DNA of 64,000 nt from Loripinus fragilis (lineage: Eukaryota > Mollusca > Bivalvia > Lucinida > Lucinidae). The notes below the pieces were generated by a model. It was given only the letters and a program-made list of their open reading frames with translations, searched no databases and had not been told where the DNA came from. Positions 11,646 through 21,999 of the stretch are shown here, piece after piece; position 1 is the first letter of the stretch; each line of letters opens with the position of its first letter. Position numbers and translations under genes: made by a program. The stretch spans positions 78,224,831 through 78,288,830 of the forward strand of contig OZ026527.1 of the NCBI GenBank assembly GCA_964019695.1, read 5' to 3'.

Positions 11646-12608
11646 GTGAGGTTCAGTTTCTATGATATTTCATATACATGTGCCCTGTGTGTACTTAAAG
11701 CATCACCCTGGGTAGCTATTAATCATAATATATCTCTTAATGTATCAGACACTGACCTTCCCCAACCTGTTCAAAGAGAAGAAGTGAAAGGAGTGAAACC
11801 TTTGAAAGTAAAAGTGACAAAAAAGGAAAAAACGATAAATTCATCAGCAGTGCAAAATTACGAAAAGATTTCTGGAGAAAGTGAAGAAAGGTGTGGGAAT
11901 GTCATTGTAGTTGATAATATTAAAGAGGCCCAAAAGTGGAAATCTTCGCGAGCAATTAAGGAGAAGTTAAATTCCTTTGAAGAATTGAAATCCATAAATT
12001 TTGCATACAGTCTTCCCCGAGGCGGTATTGCGTTACACTGCAATTCCAATAAAGAGGCTGAAGAAGCATTAGAGAAGTGGCCAAAGAAAGTGTTTTCTGA
12101 ACAGGAAAAACCACATCGCCCCAAAGACATAGTGCCTTGTAGAACAGGGTTCTTGAAGAACATTGACATTAAAATTAAAGACAGTGACCTAAAAGATTAC
12201 TTGAATAGTAAAACGTGTAAGGTCCTGGAAGTTAGGAGAGTGTTTCATAGGAACAGTGGTAGACCTATGCCAATACGGAAGGTTATTTTTGCCTCCAATG
12301 CAGACTTATCTAAGGCAATCAAGGTGGATTACATATACAAATTAAATGGAAAGAAAGCATTTTGTGAAGAAGAAAAACAAAAGAAAGTCATTCGTTGCTT
12401 TACATGTCATCGTTTTAACCATATTGCTGCAAATTGTACTTTCACAGCCAGATGTGAAAATTGTGGATCAGAGGAACATTGCTCAACAGGAGAGTGTACA
12501 TTACCAAGTGCCTGTGCCAACTGTGGTGGTAATCACAAAAGCTCATCAAAATATTGTCCAAATTATACTGAAATCTTGCAGAGATTTAGGAAAAATTACA
12601 TGTTTTAA
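11646..12608 (+). CDS. LINE ORF1, Gag-like zinc-knuckle protein
   Basis: Open frame of 320 codons directly upstream of a LINE ORF2. The C-terminal quarter carries three Cys/His knuckles: one canonical CX2CX4HX4C (CFTCHRFNHIAANC), then two variants beginning CENCGSEEH and CANCGGNH. This is the usual architecture of the nucleic-acid-binding ORF1p of LINEs in the I and Jockey groups, which packages the element's RNA. The middle is rich in Lys and Glu. I take the first ATG as start; a later one is possible because the first 40 residues look less conserved in composition. The stop lies 7 nt before the ATG of ORF2, suggesting coupled translation from one transcript. Confidence 0.85.
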   Translation: MRFSFYDISYTCALCVLKASPWVAINHNISLNVSDTDLPQPVQREEVKGVKPLKVKVTKKEKTINSSAVQNYEKISGESEERCGNVIVVDNIKEAQKWKSSRAIKEKLNSFEELKSINFAYSLPRGGIALHCNSNKEAEEALEKWPKKVFSEQEKPHRPKDIVPCRTGFLKNIDIKIKDSDLKDYLNSKTCKVLEVRRVFHRNSGRPMPIRKVIFASNADLSKAIKVDYIYKLNGKKAFCEEEKQKKVIRCFTCHRFNHIAANCTFTARCENCGSEEHCSTGECTLPSACANCGGNHKSSSKYCPNYTEILQRFRKNYMF

Positions 12609-12615
12609 TCTCAAA

Positions 12616-15600
12616 ATGAAATTATTTTCTATAAACTGTCAATCCTGGAAAACTGCTAAATCAGGTTTCAGTGAGGTGGTGGATAGCTATGGAATTGATG
12701 TTTTGTGTTTGACAGAGACTTTTGAAAGTGCTCGAGAGCCTGTCACATTCAGGAAGTGGTCTAAGATTAGCAAACCGAGAAAGGACGGTTATGGTGGTGT
12801 TGCAATTCTATATAAGGATGATGAGAACGGGGTTATTATAGAAAGGAAAAAGGAGCTGGAACTTGATACGGTAGAAGTTATATGTTCTAAAGTAACGACT
12901 AACAAGAATAATACATTTATGTTGGTTGTCGCATATGTGCCCCCTGAAAAGAAAGAGCAGTTGGAAGGGTTATTGGTAGTGCTGGACAGATGTAAAAAAG
13001 ATTATAAACACATAATATTAACAGGAGATCTAAATTCAAAAAGCCTAGAATGGAACAATAAAAAATCAAATGTTTGTGGAAATTTACTTGATGATTACTT
13101 ACATAGATCTGGCCTAATATGCATTAATGATGGGAAGCCAACCAGAAGACAAAGTGATAGTATTATTGATCTGTTTGTTGTAAGCCCAAGGGTAGTACCA
13201 GAAGTAGCCAGGTGTGAAACGATGTCACATGAAGTGATTAGGTCTGACCACATTGGGGTGCTGTTAGAGGTGTATGAAGAATATAGACACACTAATTGCA
13301 TTTTTGAGAAATTCATCATAAATAAGGCAAAGTTCAATATTTGGAGTGAGTGTACTGAGAAAAAGTTCAAAATTTGGAATGAGTCTGATTCTAGGTTTAA
13401 TTCAGTGGATGAGATGGCCGATTCTTTCATGGAAGTCTATACAGAGTGCATGATTGAAGCAGTCCCCAAAAAGGAAATTAGAGTACATAGTAGGAGGAAG
13501 AAACCCCCATGGTGGAACGACAAAGTTTCAGAAGCAAAGCATGAGTTAAATAAAGCAAAAAAAGGGTTTAGAAGGAGAAGTACCCCAGAAAATTTTGAAG
13601 TGTTAAAAAACAGTGAAAATGCCTTTGATGAGGCTGCTGAAGAAGCAAAGGTGGCTTGGACACAGTTGTTATGCGGTAAAATATCTTTCGCCAACTCGGC
13701 AAAAGAAATGTGGGAAAGCCTTAATAAGCTTACAAGTTACCAAGAATTCAATAGTGGTGGGGTTTTGCCATTGAAAGATGAAAAAGGAAAGGCAGTATTT
13801 GATAGAGGAGAAAAGTGTTCCTTACTAGAAAGGGTTTTCTTCGGTGGAAAACACTTGGATGACTGTAAGTTTGATGAGCAATTCAGAGAGGAGGTGGAAA
13901 GGTCTATACAAGACAATGACAATGAGAGGGAAGATAATATATCGGAAAAGAGCAGAGAGGATATGCGTATCTGTGATGAGTTTCTAAACTATGAAATCTC
14001 TATGGGTGAGGTGGAGGCTGCACTACAGCTACTTAAATCTAACAAATCTCCCGGACCGGATGAAGTTTTCACAGAGTTACTGAAAAATGCTGGCGAGGAG
14101 CTAAAATTGGCTATATGTAGACTGTTTCAAAGGTCTTGGAATGAAGCAGTAGTACCGTCTAAGTGGAAAGTCGCAGAAGTTAAGTTTTTACGAAAGAATG
14201 GCAAAAGCAGTTACCATGACCCAGGATCTTACAGACCCATAAGTCTGACCAGCTACTTATGTAAATCCATGGAAAGAATTGTGACACACAGGTTATATGG
14301 GTTTGCAGAACATTTTAATCTTATAGACAAAGAGCAGGAAGGATTCAGAAGATTCAGAGGGACTGTAGATGCCTTGTTACGTTTAACCCAGGACATAATT
14401 AACGGCTTTAATAAAAGGGAAAGTACTGCTGCTCTATTCATAGATATTGAAAAGGCGTATGATAGCATTTGGCATGAGGGACTTTTGTACAAATTGAAGG
14501 AATTGGGAATTAGAGGAAGAGTTTGGGAATGGATAAAGAGTTTCCTTAATGACAGAAAAGCAGTGATCAACTTGGCAGGAAAAAGAGCCCAAGAGTTTTG
14601 CATTAAGATTGGACTTCCACAGGGATCGGTGTTATCACCGCTGCTATTTTTACTATTCATAGTGGATTTTTTCAAGAATGTTAGTGGAAAGAAAGTGAAG
14701 TTTGCTGATGATGGGACTATATGGAAGAGTGGAGAAGATTGGAGATATTTGCTCGAGGAATTGAAGAAGGACTTTAGTCATGTATGTGAAAATGCAGGAA
14801 GATGGAGGGTGAAGATAAGTATGATGAAGACCGAGTTCTGTGTGTTTTCCTTAGATAACCATATCCTTGAAGAGGCAAGAGACTACAATTTTACCATAAA
14901 TGAACAAACTATCAAACATAATCCAACTCCGAAATTACTTGGAGTAACCCTGGACGAAAAATTAAAGTTTGAACTACATACAGAGAAACTGGAACATAAA
15001 GCCCTGAAAACAGTATCATTACTAAGAAAAGTTAAAGAAACAGAAGGAATAAATACCAAATGTATGCTGCAGCTGTATAAGGCCTTAGTTACCCCACTAT
15101 TAGAGTATGCAGCTGCAGTATGGCAGATAGGCAATTGTGCTGCATTGGAAAAAATCCAGAGAAAAGGTTTAGCCGTGTGTCTAGGTGTTCCAGGGACTGC
15201 GAGTTTGGAAGCATTAGAAGTGGAAGCGGGAATCAAGCCTTTAGATATTCGAAGGGAAGAACTTTCAGTGAGACAAGCAGTCCGAATAATGATGAAGGCG
15301 GATGAGGACCACATAAAAGTCAGTTGGGACAATTTTCAGGAAAGAGATGGGACTGAACATAGGATATCCCCTTTTGGAAAAATGAATGTGCAAGTGGCTG
15401 ATATGATGTCAAACACAGGGATTACACTTAACAGCTTAGAGAAGGACTGTAACTACTTAGAGTCATTACAACCAAGTAAACAGAAACCTGAATACTGGAA
15501 TATCCTAGGGTCCTCTAAGTCCAGGACAGGAGAGCAAGAGCAGATGTCTAGAGAGATAATAGGTGGTATTCTTGACAGTTGTGGGGATGGAACAGCAGTA

Positions 15601-16524
15601 GTGTTTACAGATGGCTCCTGTCTTGGAAATCCTGGACCCTGTGGTGCTGGAGCTTGCATCTTTCCTCCGGGCGCAAGTGAACCTGTATTGCTAAAACAGC
15701 CAGTAAGTAGTAGAGGATCAATTCTCCTTGGAGAGGTGGTTGCTATTAAAATGGCCCTGCAGTACCTTTCCCGGTGTAAAGTACAGAGAAACTCAGACTT
15801 CCAGAAAATTCATATTTTCTCAGACAGCCAAAGTGCAGTTGGGCAGCTCACATTGGGTTGGGAAGCAAAGTCACATAAGAATACTACAAAGGAGGTCAAG
15901 TCAGAGATAAGTAAGTTGCATGATTGTGATGTAGAGGTAGAACTGTCTTGGTCACCTGGGCATGCCACTATAAAAGGAAACGAGTATGCAGATCAGCTTG
16001 CGAAGGAGGCAGCTCAGGAGGCGAAGGATGCAGAAGATTTACGAGCAGTAACTTCATTTGGTGATGTGAAATTGGCAGCGAAAGAGTCTGGACTTATGAA
16101 ATGGCAGGAGAGATGGGAGGCATCAGATAGAGGGAGGAACCTGTACACATTCAGGCCTAAGGTGGGACATAAAATTCAACATTCGTTTGTTTCACCAGTA
16201 GGGGAGAGCATTGTATCCCAATTAAGAACAGGCTATGTAGGGCTAAATGAATATTTGCACAAATGCAATATTAAAGAAACTGATCTGTGCAAATGTGGAG
16301 CAAAAGAAACTCTCAGTCATTTCTTACTAGAGTGCCAAGAATTTGAAACGACAAGAGAACTTATGAGAAAACGAATCTTTGATACGTGCGGCATCACACA
16401 TCTGGACCTGAATTTGTTGTTGGATGCAAGAGAGGATGACGAATATAAAGATTGGAGAAGTTTCATGTTAACAGAACTGGAGAACTTTGTGGTTGGAACC
16501 AGGCGTTTCGCCACACGACAGTAA
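12616..16524 (+). CDS. LINE ORF2: endonuclease, reverse transcriptase, RNase H
   Basis: 1302 codons, uninterrupted. The open frame extends upstream to 12346 but there overlaps ORF1; the ATG at 12616 starts MKLFSINCQSW, the first strand of an APE-type endonuclease, so I chose it. Endonuclease at about residues 1-220: LTETF, GDLNSK and SDHIG motifs. Reverse transcriptase at about 475-760: NKSPGPD, YRPISLTS, FIDIEKAYDS, LPQGSVLSP and the catalytic FADD near residue 696. RNase H at about 990-1130: FTDGS, the Glu of LGEVVA, FSDSQSA and SPGHATIKGNEYAD, all acidic catalytic positions present. A CKCGAKETLSHFLLEC zinc motif lies near residue 1225. Endonuclease plus RNase H with a knuckled ORF1 places it in the I superfamily (I or Nimb-like). 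All catalytic motifs look intact, so it may be recently active. Confidence 0.95.
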   Translation: MKLFSINCQSWKTAKSGFSEVVDSYGIDVLCLTETFESAREPVTFRKWSKISKPRKDGYGGVAILYKDDENGVIIERKKELELDTVEVICSKVTTNKNNTFMLVVAYVPPEKKEQLEGLLVVLDRCKKDYKHIILTGDLNSKSLEWNNKKSNVCGNLLDDYLHRSGLICINDGKPTRRQSDSIIDLFVVSPRVVPEVARCETMSHEVIRSDHIGVLLEVYEEYRHTNCIFEKFIINKAKFNIWSECTEKKFKIWNESDSRFNSVDEMADSFMEVYTECMIEAVPKKEIRVHSRRKKPPWWNDKVSEAKHELNKAKKGFRRRSTPENFEVLKNSENAFDEAAEEAKVAWTQLLCGKISFANSAKEMWESLNKLTSYQEFNSGGVLPLKDEKGKAVFDRGEKCSLLERVFFGGKHLDDCKFDEQFREEVERSIQDNDNEREDNISEKSREDMRICDEFLNYEISMGEVEAALQLLKSNKSPGPDEVFTELLKNAGEELKLAICRLFQRSWNEAVVPSKWKVAEVKFLRKNGKSSYHDPGSYRPISLTSYLCKSMERIVTHRLYGFAEHFNLIDKEQEGFRRFRGTVDALLRLTQDIINGFNKRESTAALFIDIEKAYDSIWHEGLLYKLKELGIRGRVWEWIKSFLNDRKAVINLAGKRAQEFCIKIGLPQGSVLSPLLFLLFIVDFFKNVSGKKVKFADDGTIWKSGEDWRYLLEELKKDFSHVCENAGRWRVKISMMKTEFCVFSLDNHILEEARDYNFTINEQTIKHNPTPKLLGVTLDEKLKFELHTEKLEHKALKTVSLLRKVKETEGINTKCMLQLYKALVTPLLEYAAAVWQIGNCAALEKIQRKGLAVCLGVPGTASLEALEVEAGIKPLDIRREELSVRQAVRIMMKADEDHIKVSWDNFQERDGTEHRISPFGKMNVQVADMMSNTGITLNSLEKDCNYLESLQPSKQKPEYWNILGSSKSRTGEQEQMSREIIGGILDSCGDGTAVVFTDGSCLGNPGPCGAGACIFPPGASEPVLLKQPVSSRGSILLGEVVAIKMALQYLSRCKVQRNSDFQKIHIFSDSQSAVGQLTLGWEAKSHKNTTKEVKSEISKLHDCDVEVELSWSPGHATIKGNEYADQLAKEAAQEAKDAEDLRAVTSFGDVKLAAKESGLMKWQERWEASDRGRNLYTFRPKVGHKIQHSFVSPVGESIVSQLRTGYVGLNEYLHKCNIKETDLCKCGAKETLSHFLLECQEFETTRELMRKRIFDTCGITHLDLNLLLDAREDDEYKDWRSFMLTELENFVVGTRRFATRQ

Positions 16525-16718
16525 AGCTAATAGTCCGACCACGCATCACCGCATACCGAGAGTAAATATACAAGTGTTGAAAATACCGTGATAAGAAGAC
16601 CGTACCTGTGGGAATATATGGCCTGATGGCCTGAATACAGAAATACAGAAATCGTTGATGTATGTTGTCTATGTGATCAATTTCGACCTAATATGACCAC
16701 TGGCACCTGTTTTGACGG
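16525..16718 (+). other. Probable 3' untranslated region of the LINE
   Basis: Follows the ORF2 stop. It has no poly(A) tract; a short ATACAGAAATACAGAAAT repeat occurs around 16634. I cannot fix the 3' end of the element; it must lie at or before the start of the next element at 16719. Confidence 0.4.
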
Positions 16719-16879
16719 CTCTATAGGAATCCGGGACGTTTCGCCCCCAAACCATTTCCTCCCCTAGTCGTTTCGCCCCCTGGTCGTTTCCCCCCTGGTC
16801 GTTTCCCCCCTAGTCGTTTCGCCCCTACTAGTCGTTTCGCCTCACTAGTCGTTTCGCCCCACTAGTCGTTTCGCCCCTT

Positions 16880-19800
16880 ATATATGTATATTATATTAAA
16901 GAAGTTCTGGCGTGCCTAATCTGGGTCTTAACTGTTTGCAAACGGCAAAAATCGCCGCTAGCAATACAGTTAAAACGTGTTTTAAGGCGTACCACTTTAA
17001 AATGTTTTGGTGCTTAAAACTTGCATGCACAGCATTTTAGTTGGACTAGAGGACTATCTATCGCCCTCATCTACGTTCCTTCTTTAGGAATATGAGCAGC
17101 CTGCTCTGAAGAGACTGCAATTAGGCACAATGTTCCAATTTGGGCGAGCCAGTACCAAACACAGAGGCTTGAAGTTATGATTTTTGTGTGATTTTAGGCC
17201 TAGGGGAGCGTGATACATGCTTTAAAATGTCAAAAGTTCGACTAGTTTAAAGATCTGATAAATGATCAAATCGAGTATAAGAAAAATGCTTTTTCTATGA
17301 ATCACTTTGGTCAAAATTTTCATTTTTTTCATTGGCTTTTATTTTCTCGAAATTTTTCGAAGGAATTAAAGAGAAGGTCCCTAAGTATCAGAAAGGTAGC
17401 AAATTTTCATAAATTCGAGCACATGTGGTACCAAAGAAAAGAAAATCGAGTTTGAATTTCAGCGCATGTTTCTGACTGCATGATTTTCAATCCTGTAGAA
17501 TACTTGTGGAGGGAAACTGAATAAAATTAAGCAAAATTCAACGTGTTGGCGAAAAAGGGAAACTTAGCATTTCCTGTTAGCTTGTTGTTGTTTTTCTATA
17601 GAAATAGACTCGGTCTTAGCTAAGTTATTAACTTAAATGCCTAATATGAATCTTGCACAGGGAGCAGACTCAGTGGTGTTTTATCAGGTCAAATTAAGCT
17701 CAAACAAGCATGCTCAGCTACTTGGGCTAGTTAAAATACTGAAATTTCGCGTCTCGCTAGTTTAGCTATCGAATTTCGCAGAGTGCGAATAACGAAGGCG
17801 CTGACCAGACTGCGCCGATGCGGGACAGTTCTGCACCTTTGTTTTTCGCATCCAACAACATCGTGTTTTCTCGCATGTAGCCTCATTTTTTTTACATGTT
17901 ACGGTATTGCTATCCATGCAGATCTTAGTCTTTGAGGCCTTATTGGTTATACATGTAAATTAAAGAACACTTAAAACAATACATCATAGGTCCAAAGAAG
18001 GAAACATTTTAATGTAATGATATTTTAAACATGTGTTTTGTATTCTCAAAAGAACCGGCTCATTGCTGTTTCTAGATAGCTTATAACTTTTTAGTACCCA
18101 CAACAATGTTTGGGTTGGGCAAGACCAAAGCTTTTATGCATTAAAGTTAATGATTAATACTATGTTTTTTGCATTGACGTTAATTATTTATGCAAGAAAA
18201 TAAATACGGAATTACTGTTTAAATCAAAACCTAAGCCTATAACCCTTCTAGATAGCTGCGTATACACGCTTAATAATCGTACACCTTCATATATATCTGA
18301 ACTGAAAATTCCTATGTCGCAAATGTGGCATAATCCAACGGCTATTGTATGAATGCAAACAGCGAATCCTCTGACGAGACTGCACAGGCTCGTCTGAGCG
18401 TTCACTATTCACACATGCGATAAGTACCAAAATTTTATGAACTGGCTCATTTAAATTCTAAATATTTTTTCCTCTGTATGCAACTTCTTAACCTGCACTT
18501 TTGGAAACATGAAATGCCGCATAATTTGACATTTCATCAGGGTCTACACTGTTTGTTAAGACTAGGTCCGAGGTAAAGACAAAAATGATCTACAGAGAAA
18601 GAAAATAAACATTTATTTGTTGTATACATTGTTCGTGAAATTTCAGTATTTTTTGTCACGTTCAATTAAGGCTGACACGCGACAATAAACTAATCGATTA
18701 ATTAAATATTGATAATCGTTCACAGGCTTTGATAATCCAATTATCACTGTTGTTGAGTTGAATGGATTATCTTAATGACTTGTCCGCCCGAGAAGTGACA
18801 CTTTTGACGGCTACTATTTTGTTAATATTGGTTTGACCCTACCGAACAGTAACGACTCTGAGAAGACTCTGCAATCTGCAATGCCTCGCCTTGATATTCA
18901 CTTAATTTAATATAAAATAATAAAGTATCAATGCAACCATATATGACGTGTAGAATGGCATGTCCATGAGAACATATAGAAATTGGTTTTCGTTTTTTCG
19001 CAAAACGATAAATGCGCTGATCAGATTGTTCGACTTTTGTATGCAAAAAACAAGGACATATATCAGTCTTCACAACTGTGCAGTCTGATCAGTGCCTTTC
19101 TTGTTAGCTGTCTAGAAATAGCAAATAGCTTTTGTCAGGACGTGGTTAGTTTAAGCCTTTGTGAGTAGGTATGAAGATATTGGCCAACATTTCGTCTGAG
19201 CCTTCATCTGCTATACGTAGTACAGCAAATACTGTGTCCAGATTTTGCAGATGCACTGGCTCGTCTGAGCCTTCGCTGCTCGCCGATGCAAAATTAAAAT
19301 CCAAAATCTCATACAATGTGCATGACAGTCCAAATTGAAAGATATCAAACTTTTTCAATGAAATGTGACCATCGGACCAGGGTTTCCCCAAATATAATAT
19401 CTTTAGACACATACCAGTCCGATTCCACACGTTGGTGCGCCGGACCTTGATTCTGACTGTCTGCAAACATTCTTTTGATTATTTTATCAATTTTACAAAA
19501 TAGGGACATCTCTGAATGTTATACGCCGCATGACGCAACACCTGGTCTTGGTCTGCAATGTTCGCCAAGTCAGACAGACTGCAAACATCGAGAAAGACAA
19601 CATCCTGTAATCGATGTGAAGTGATTTTGATCCAGATAAGCCCCTGTTTCTCGTGTCTGACCTGAGTCAACCTTTTTGCACGTGGCAAGTCAGCACGTGG
19701 CAAAAGTCTCCACCAGCGGCGGTCCGGGATAACGGTCAAGCTGAATGAACATGGGTGTATATACACATGTGTCAAGAATAATTTTCACATTAAAATTCTT
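16880..19800. other. Interior of the 3.77 kb element: non-coding, no recognised gene
   Basis: AT-rich sequence with several short degenerate MITE-like pieces (for example ACTGCACAGGCTCGTCTGAG near 18382). Open frames of 60-106 codons show no recognisable domain. Confidence 0.5.
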
Positions 19801-19829
19801 AGGTCGGTAGAAATCTCAGTGGTCTATTT

Positions 19830-19995
19830 GGTGAGTGAGTTTGTGATAAACGTCCCACCAACAGCTGAGGTCGTGTGGAGATGAGGCCACGACTTAGAGA
19901 CTTGTCCGGCAGACTGGAAGAGCTGAGGATCGAACTCAGGATCCCTGGGTATAAAGCAAGTGGATTATATATCCACTACAACACAATGGCTATAT
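19830..19995 (-). mobile_element. tRNA-derived SINE
   Basis: Read on the minus strand there is an A-box-like TGTTGTAGTGGATAT near 19980, then a B-box-like GAGTTCGATCC (complement of GGATCGAACTC, 19927-19937), followed by a body ending in AAACTCACTCACC. This is the layout of a tRNA-headed SINE. Not a functional tRNA: the cloverleaf arms do not pair. Confidence 0.6.
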
Positions 19996-20099
19996 ATGGT
20001 TATGGACATAAATGGTTCGACATCTACATCTAATTGTTGAGATTCATTCTGTCACCATTGATCATTATGGACCGAATTGTCAAGTGGCCCTATCAACAG

Positions 20100-20129
20100 C
20101 CCCCCCCCCCCCCCCAAAAAAAAAGAAGA
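20100..20129. repeat. Poly(C) then poly(A) tract
   Basis: A homopolymer C run directly followed by A. The length is likely unreliable in any assembly. Confidence 0.9.
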
Positions 20130-20710
20130 AAAATGATTTTTTTGTATTTTTTTAAAAAATAATTTACCATGCAACTTTATGTTAAATTTCTATGAAACAT
20201 ATCAAAAGTATTCTGCGGCATACTGGGGTATCCTGCAGCAATAAGACCGATCCCCGCTCATTCACCCAGTCTGCATGTCCATCCGTCCGCCCATCCATCC
20301 ACCACCCTTCCACCTAGCTATCTATGACAAATAAATCATTAAAAATATTTGGGGGCGAAACGACTAGGGCGGAAATGGTATTGGGGGCGAAACGACTAGG
20401 GTATAGGGGGCGAAACGACCAGGGTTGAAAATAGAGGCGAAACGACTAGGGGGGAAACGACTAGGGGGGAATCGTCTTGGGGGCGAAACGTCTTGTTACC
20501 CTCTATAGTGGAGTAAGCTAATTTCGCCAAGAATGTAATTTCGCCAATTGAACATTCCCACCGTTTTTTCACTTGTAAAGTCATCGCAACACACCCAATT
20601 TACAACAGTCACCTATTTTCGACAAGCCATAGAAATGTACTAAAACACAGCATATTTTTTCTTGGCCTTGGCACTGTGCTTGTGAAGTGCAATATTGATT
20701 TTTTAATCAA

Positions 20711-21184
20711 TCAGAAGCGTGGTAGCTCAGTGTTTAAGTGCCTTATCTCTGGTGCTAGAGGTTTGATCCCCACTCGGCAAGAGGTAACTCAGTGGTTAGG
20801 CACTTGCCTCTGGTGCTAGAGGTCCCAGTTCGATTCCCGCTTGCAGCGAGAAAAATTTCAGTGTCAGAACACGCTTTCTCTAGTGTCATTTGCGGGGATG
20901 ATGCTAGATAAGTGCATCGTCCTTCGGATCGGGACGTTAACTGGATGTCCCCTGTGCAGGGAAAGTCACCCCCTTCAACTTCAACTTCAATGGGTGTACT
21001 CGACAACATCCACTTGTAGACATTTACGTCGAGGACCCTGTGCAGGTTAAAGAACCCTACGGTAATTTAGATATGGTTACTTGTAGGCTTTCATCCTGCA
21101 ACCCGGAGTGTACAAAGTACACCTGCCGATAATACTCGAAAGAGGGTCTGGCAGTATATAGAGAAAGAAAGAAAGAAAGAAAGA
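20711..21184 (+). mobile_element. SINE with two tandem tRNA-like heads
   Basis: The first head has GTGGTAGCTCAGTGTTTAAG (A box) and AGGTTTGATCCCC (B box). A second head follows at once with GAGGTAACTCAGTGGTTAGG and CCAGTTCGATTCCC. The body contains CGGATCGGGACGTTAACTGG and CAGGTTAAAGAACCCTACGG, a core found in many invertebrate SINEs, and the element ends in a GAAA repeat at about 21166-21184. Body fragments recur at 21185-21239, 21558-21600 and 32276-32325. Confidence 0.75.
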
Positions 21185-21600
21185 GGAAAAGTTTCAGGGT
21201 CCAAGCACAATTTCCTTAGTGTCATATTTGCATGGATGTCACTTACTTACTTACTTACTTGGTATACTTGGTAATTAAGCTGACACACTACAGGTCAGCT
21301 CTCAATTTCTGCTTCATTGAAGCCATAGATGGGTCCTTTACAGTTGTGTCTTGTAGGCTGTTCCATGTGTCGACCACTCGGTTTGAGAAGAAGTTTTTCC
21401 TGATGTCTGTGCGGCTGTACTGTTTCATTAATTTTTGAGAATGACCACATAATTCACGAGCAGGCTGTTTAAAATACATGCTAGCAGGAGTTTTGTACTG
21501 GTTATGAACAAATTTGTATGTTTCAACACAGTCTGTGAATTTTCTTCTCTTATAAAAATCGGGACGTTAACTGGATGTCCACTGTACAGGGAAAGTCACG
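21185..21600 (+). mobile_element. Second SINE copy, split by a LINE fragment
   Basis: The left part (21185-21239: AAAAGTTTCAGGGTCCAAGC, TAGTGTCATATTTGCATGGA) and right part (21558-21600: ATCGGGACGTTAACTGGATG, CAGGGAAAGTCAC) are consecutive pieces of the SINE body seen intact at 20850-20975. The LINE fragment at 21240-21557 separates them. Confidence 0.65.
21240..21557 (-). pseudogene. LINE reverse-transcriptase C-terminal fragment
   Basis: The minus-strand frame includes RKFTDCVETYKFVHNQY, TDIRKNFFSNRVVDTWNSLQ and a terminal MKQKLRADL. This is the typical end of CR1/Jockey-type LINE polyproteins (RNFFSxRVxxxWNSLP consensus). The 3' end is an (AAGT)n tail, the plus-strand TTAC repeats at 21240-21260, as in many LINEs that end in a microsatellite. 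5'-truncated; inserted into a SINE. Confidence 0.8.
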
Positions 21601-21694
21601 GGAACAAGACAACTCGATGACAGAACAATTCAGCAACAGTTTTTTTTAGACAATTCAGCGAAAGATTTGAGACAAATAAGCGACACTTTTTGGG
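21600..21694. repeat. GACAATTCGGCGACAC-type minisatellite, left part
   Basis: Degenerate units of GACAATTCAGCGA... about 20-25 bp long. The array continues at 28602-28690 beyond the LTR element, which therefore inserted into it. Related arrays lie at 32150-32275 and 45340-45425. Confidence 0.65.
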
Positions 21695-21698
21695 ACAA

Positions 21699-21979
21699 TG
21701 TTGTAAAACTGATATAAAATAAATAGGGCCGAGGGGGTGTCCGCTGTAATAATACATAAATACTGTTACATTGTGATTCAATGACTGACCTTCCAAAGAG
21801 GTGTCTGTGTTTCCACACTGAGTTCTGTCGTCTGAATGCCGCTCAGTTCTCCTACTTGGCGGGCTTTCGTTGCCTTCAGTCCGTGCGTCTTCTGATTGGC
21901 TGATTCATAACATGTTGTTTCTTCTGCGCCCTCTATTATCACTGGGTTACTCTATATGTCGAAACATCTTTTTACCACA
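21699..21979 (-). repeat. 3' LTR of the minus-strand retrotransposon
   Basis: 281 bp, TG..CA ends on either strand. It differs from the other LTR at a modest number of positions by eye. On the sense (minus) strand it carries a CCAATCAGAAGACGCACGGA block. It reads GGAAGGTCAG where the 5' LTR has GGAAGGTAAG. Confidence 0.85.
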
Positions 21980-21983
21980 CTCT

Positions 21984-21998
21984 TCCTCCTTTGGAAAA
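21984..21998 (-). promoter_or_regulatory. Polypurine tract
   Basis: The complement reads TCCAAAGGAGGAAGAG and abuts the 3' LTR, as expected for the plus-strand primer of reverse transcription. Confidence 0.7.
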
Positions 21999-21999
21999 A

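Larger units (their letters stand above)
16727..20500. mobile_element. 3.77 kb element with inverted minisatellite ends
   Basis: The left end is a run of GTCGTTTCGCCCC units (16738-16878). The right end is the same motif in reverse, GGGGCGAAACGACTAGGG (20349-20490). Immediately outside both ends stands the same octamer, CTCTATAG (16719-16726 and 20501-20508), an 8-bp target duplication. The outermost bases are GAATCCGGGACGTTTCGCCC on the left and, complemented, GGTAACAAGACGTTTCGCCC on the right. There is no transposase in the interior, so it is non-autonomous. An 8-bp duplication fits hAT or P-like families, but the terminal structure is not standard for them. Confidence 0.75.

Noticed and set aside
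12346..12615. N-terminal extension of LINE ORF2 upstream of 12616
   Set aside because: It overlaps the zinc-knuckle coding part of ORF1 in another frame and is low-complexity; the endonuclease domain starts at 12616.
11858..16514. Antisense open frames of 60-149 codons inside the LINE
   Set aside because: Shadows of ORF1 and ORF2 on the opposite strand.
20711..20850. Functional tRNA genes
   Set aside because: A and B boxes are present but the arms do not form a cloverleaf, and a SINE body follows.
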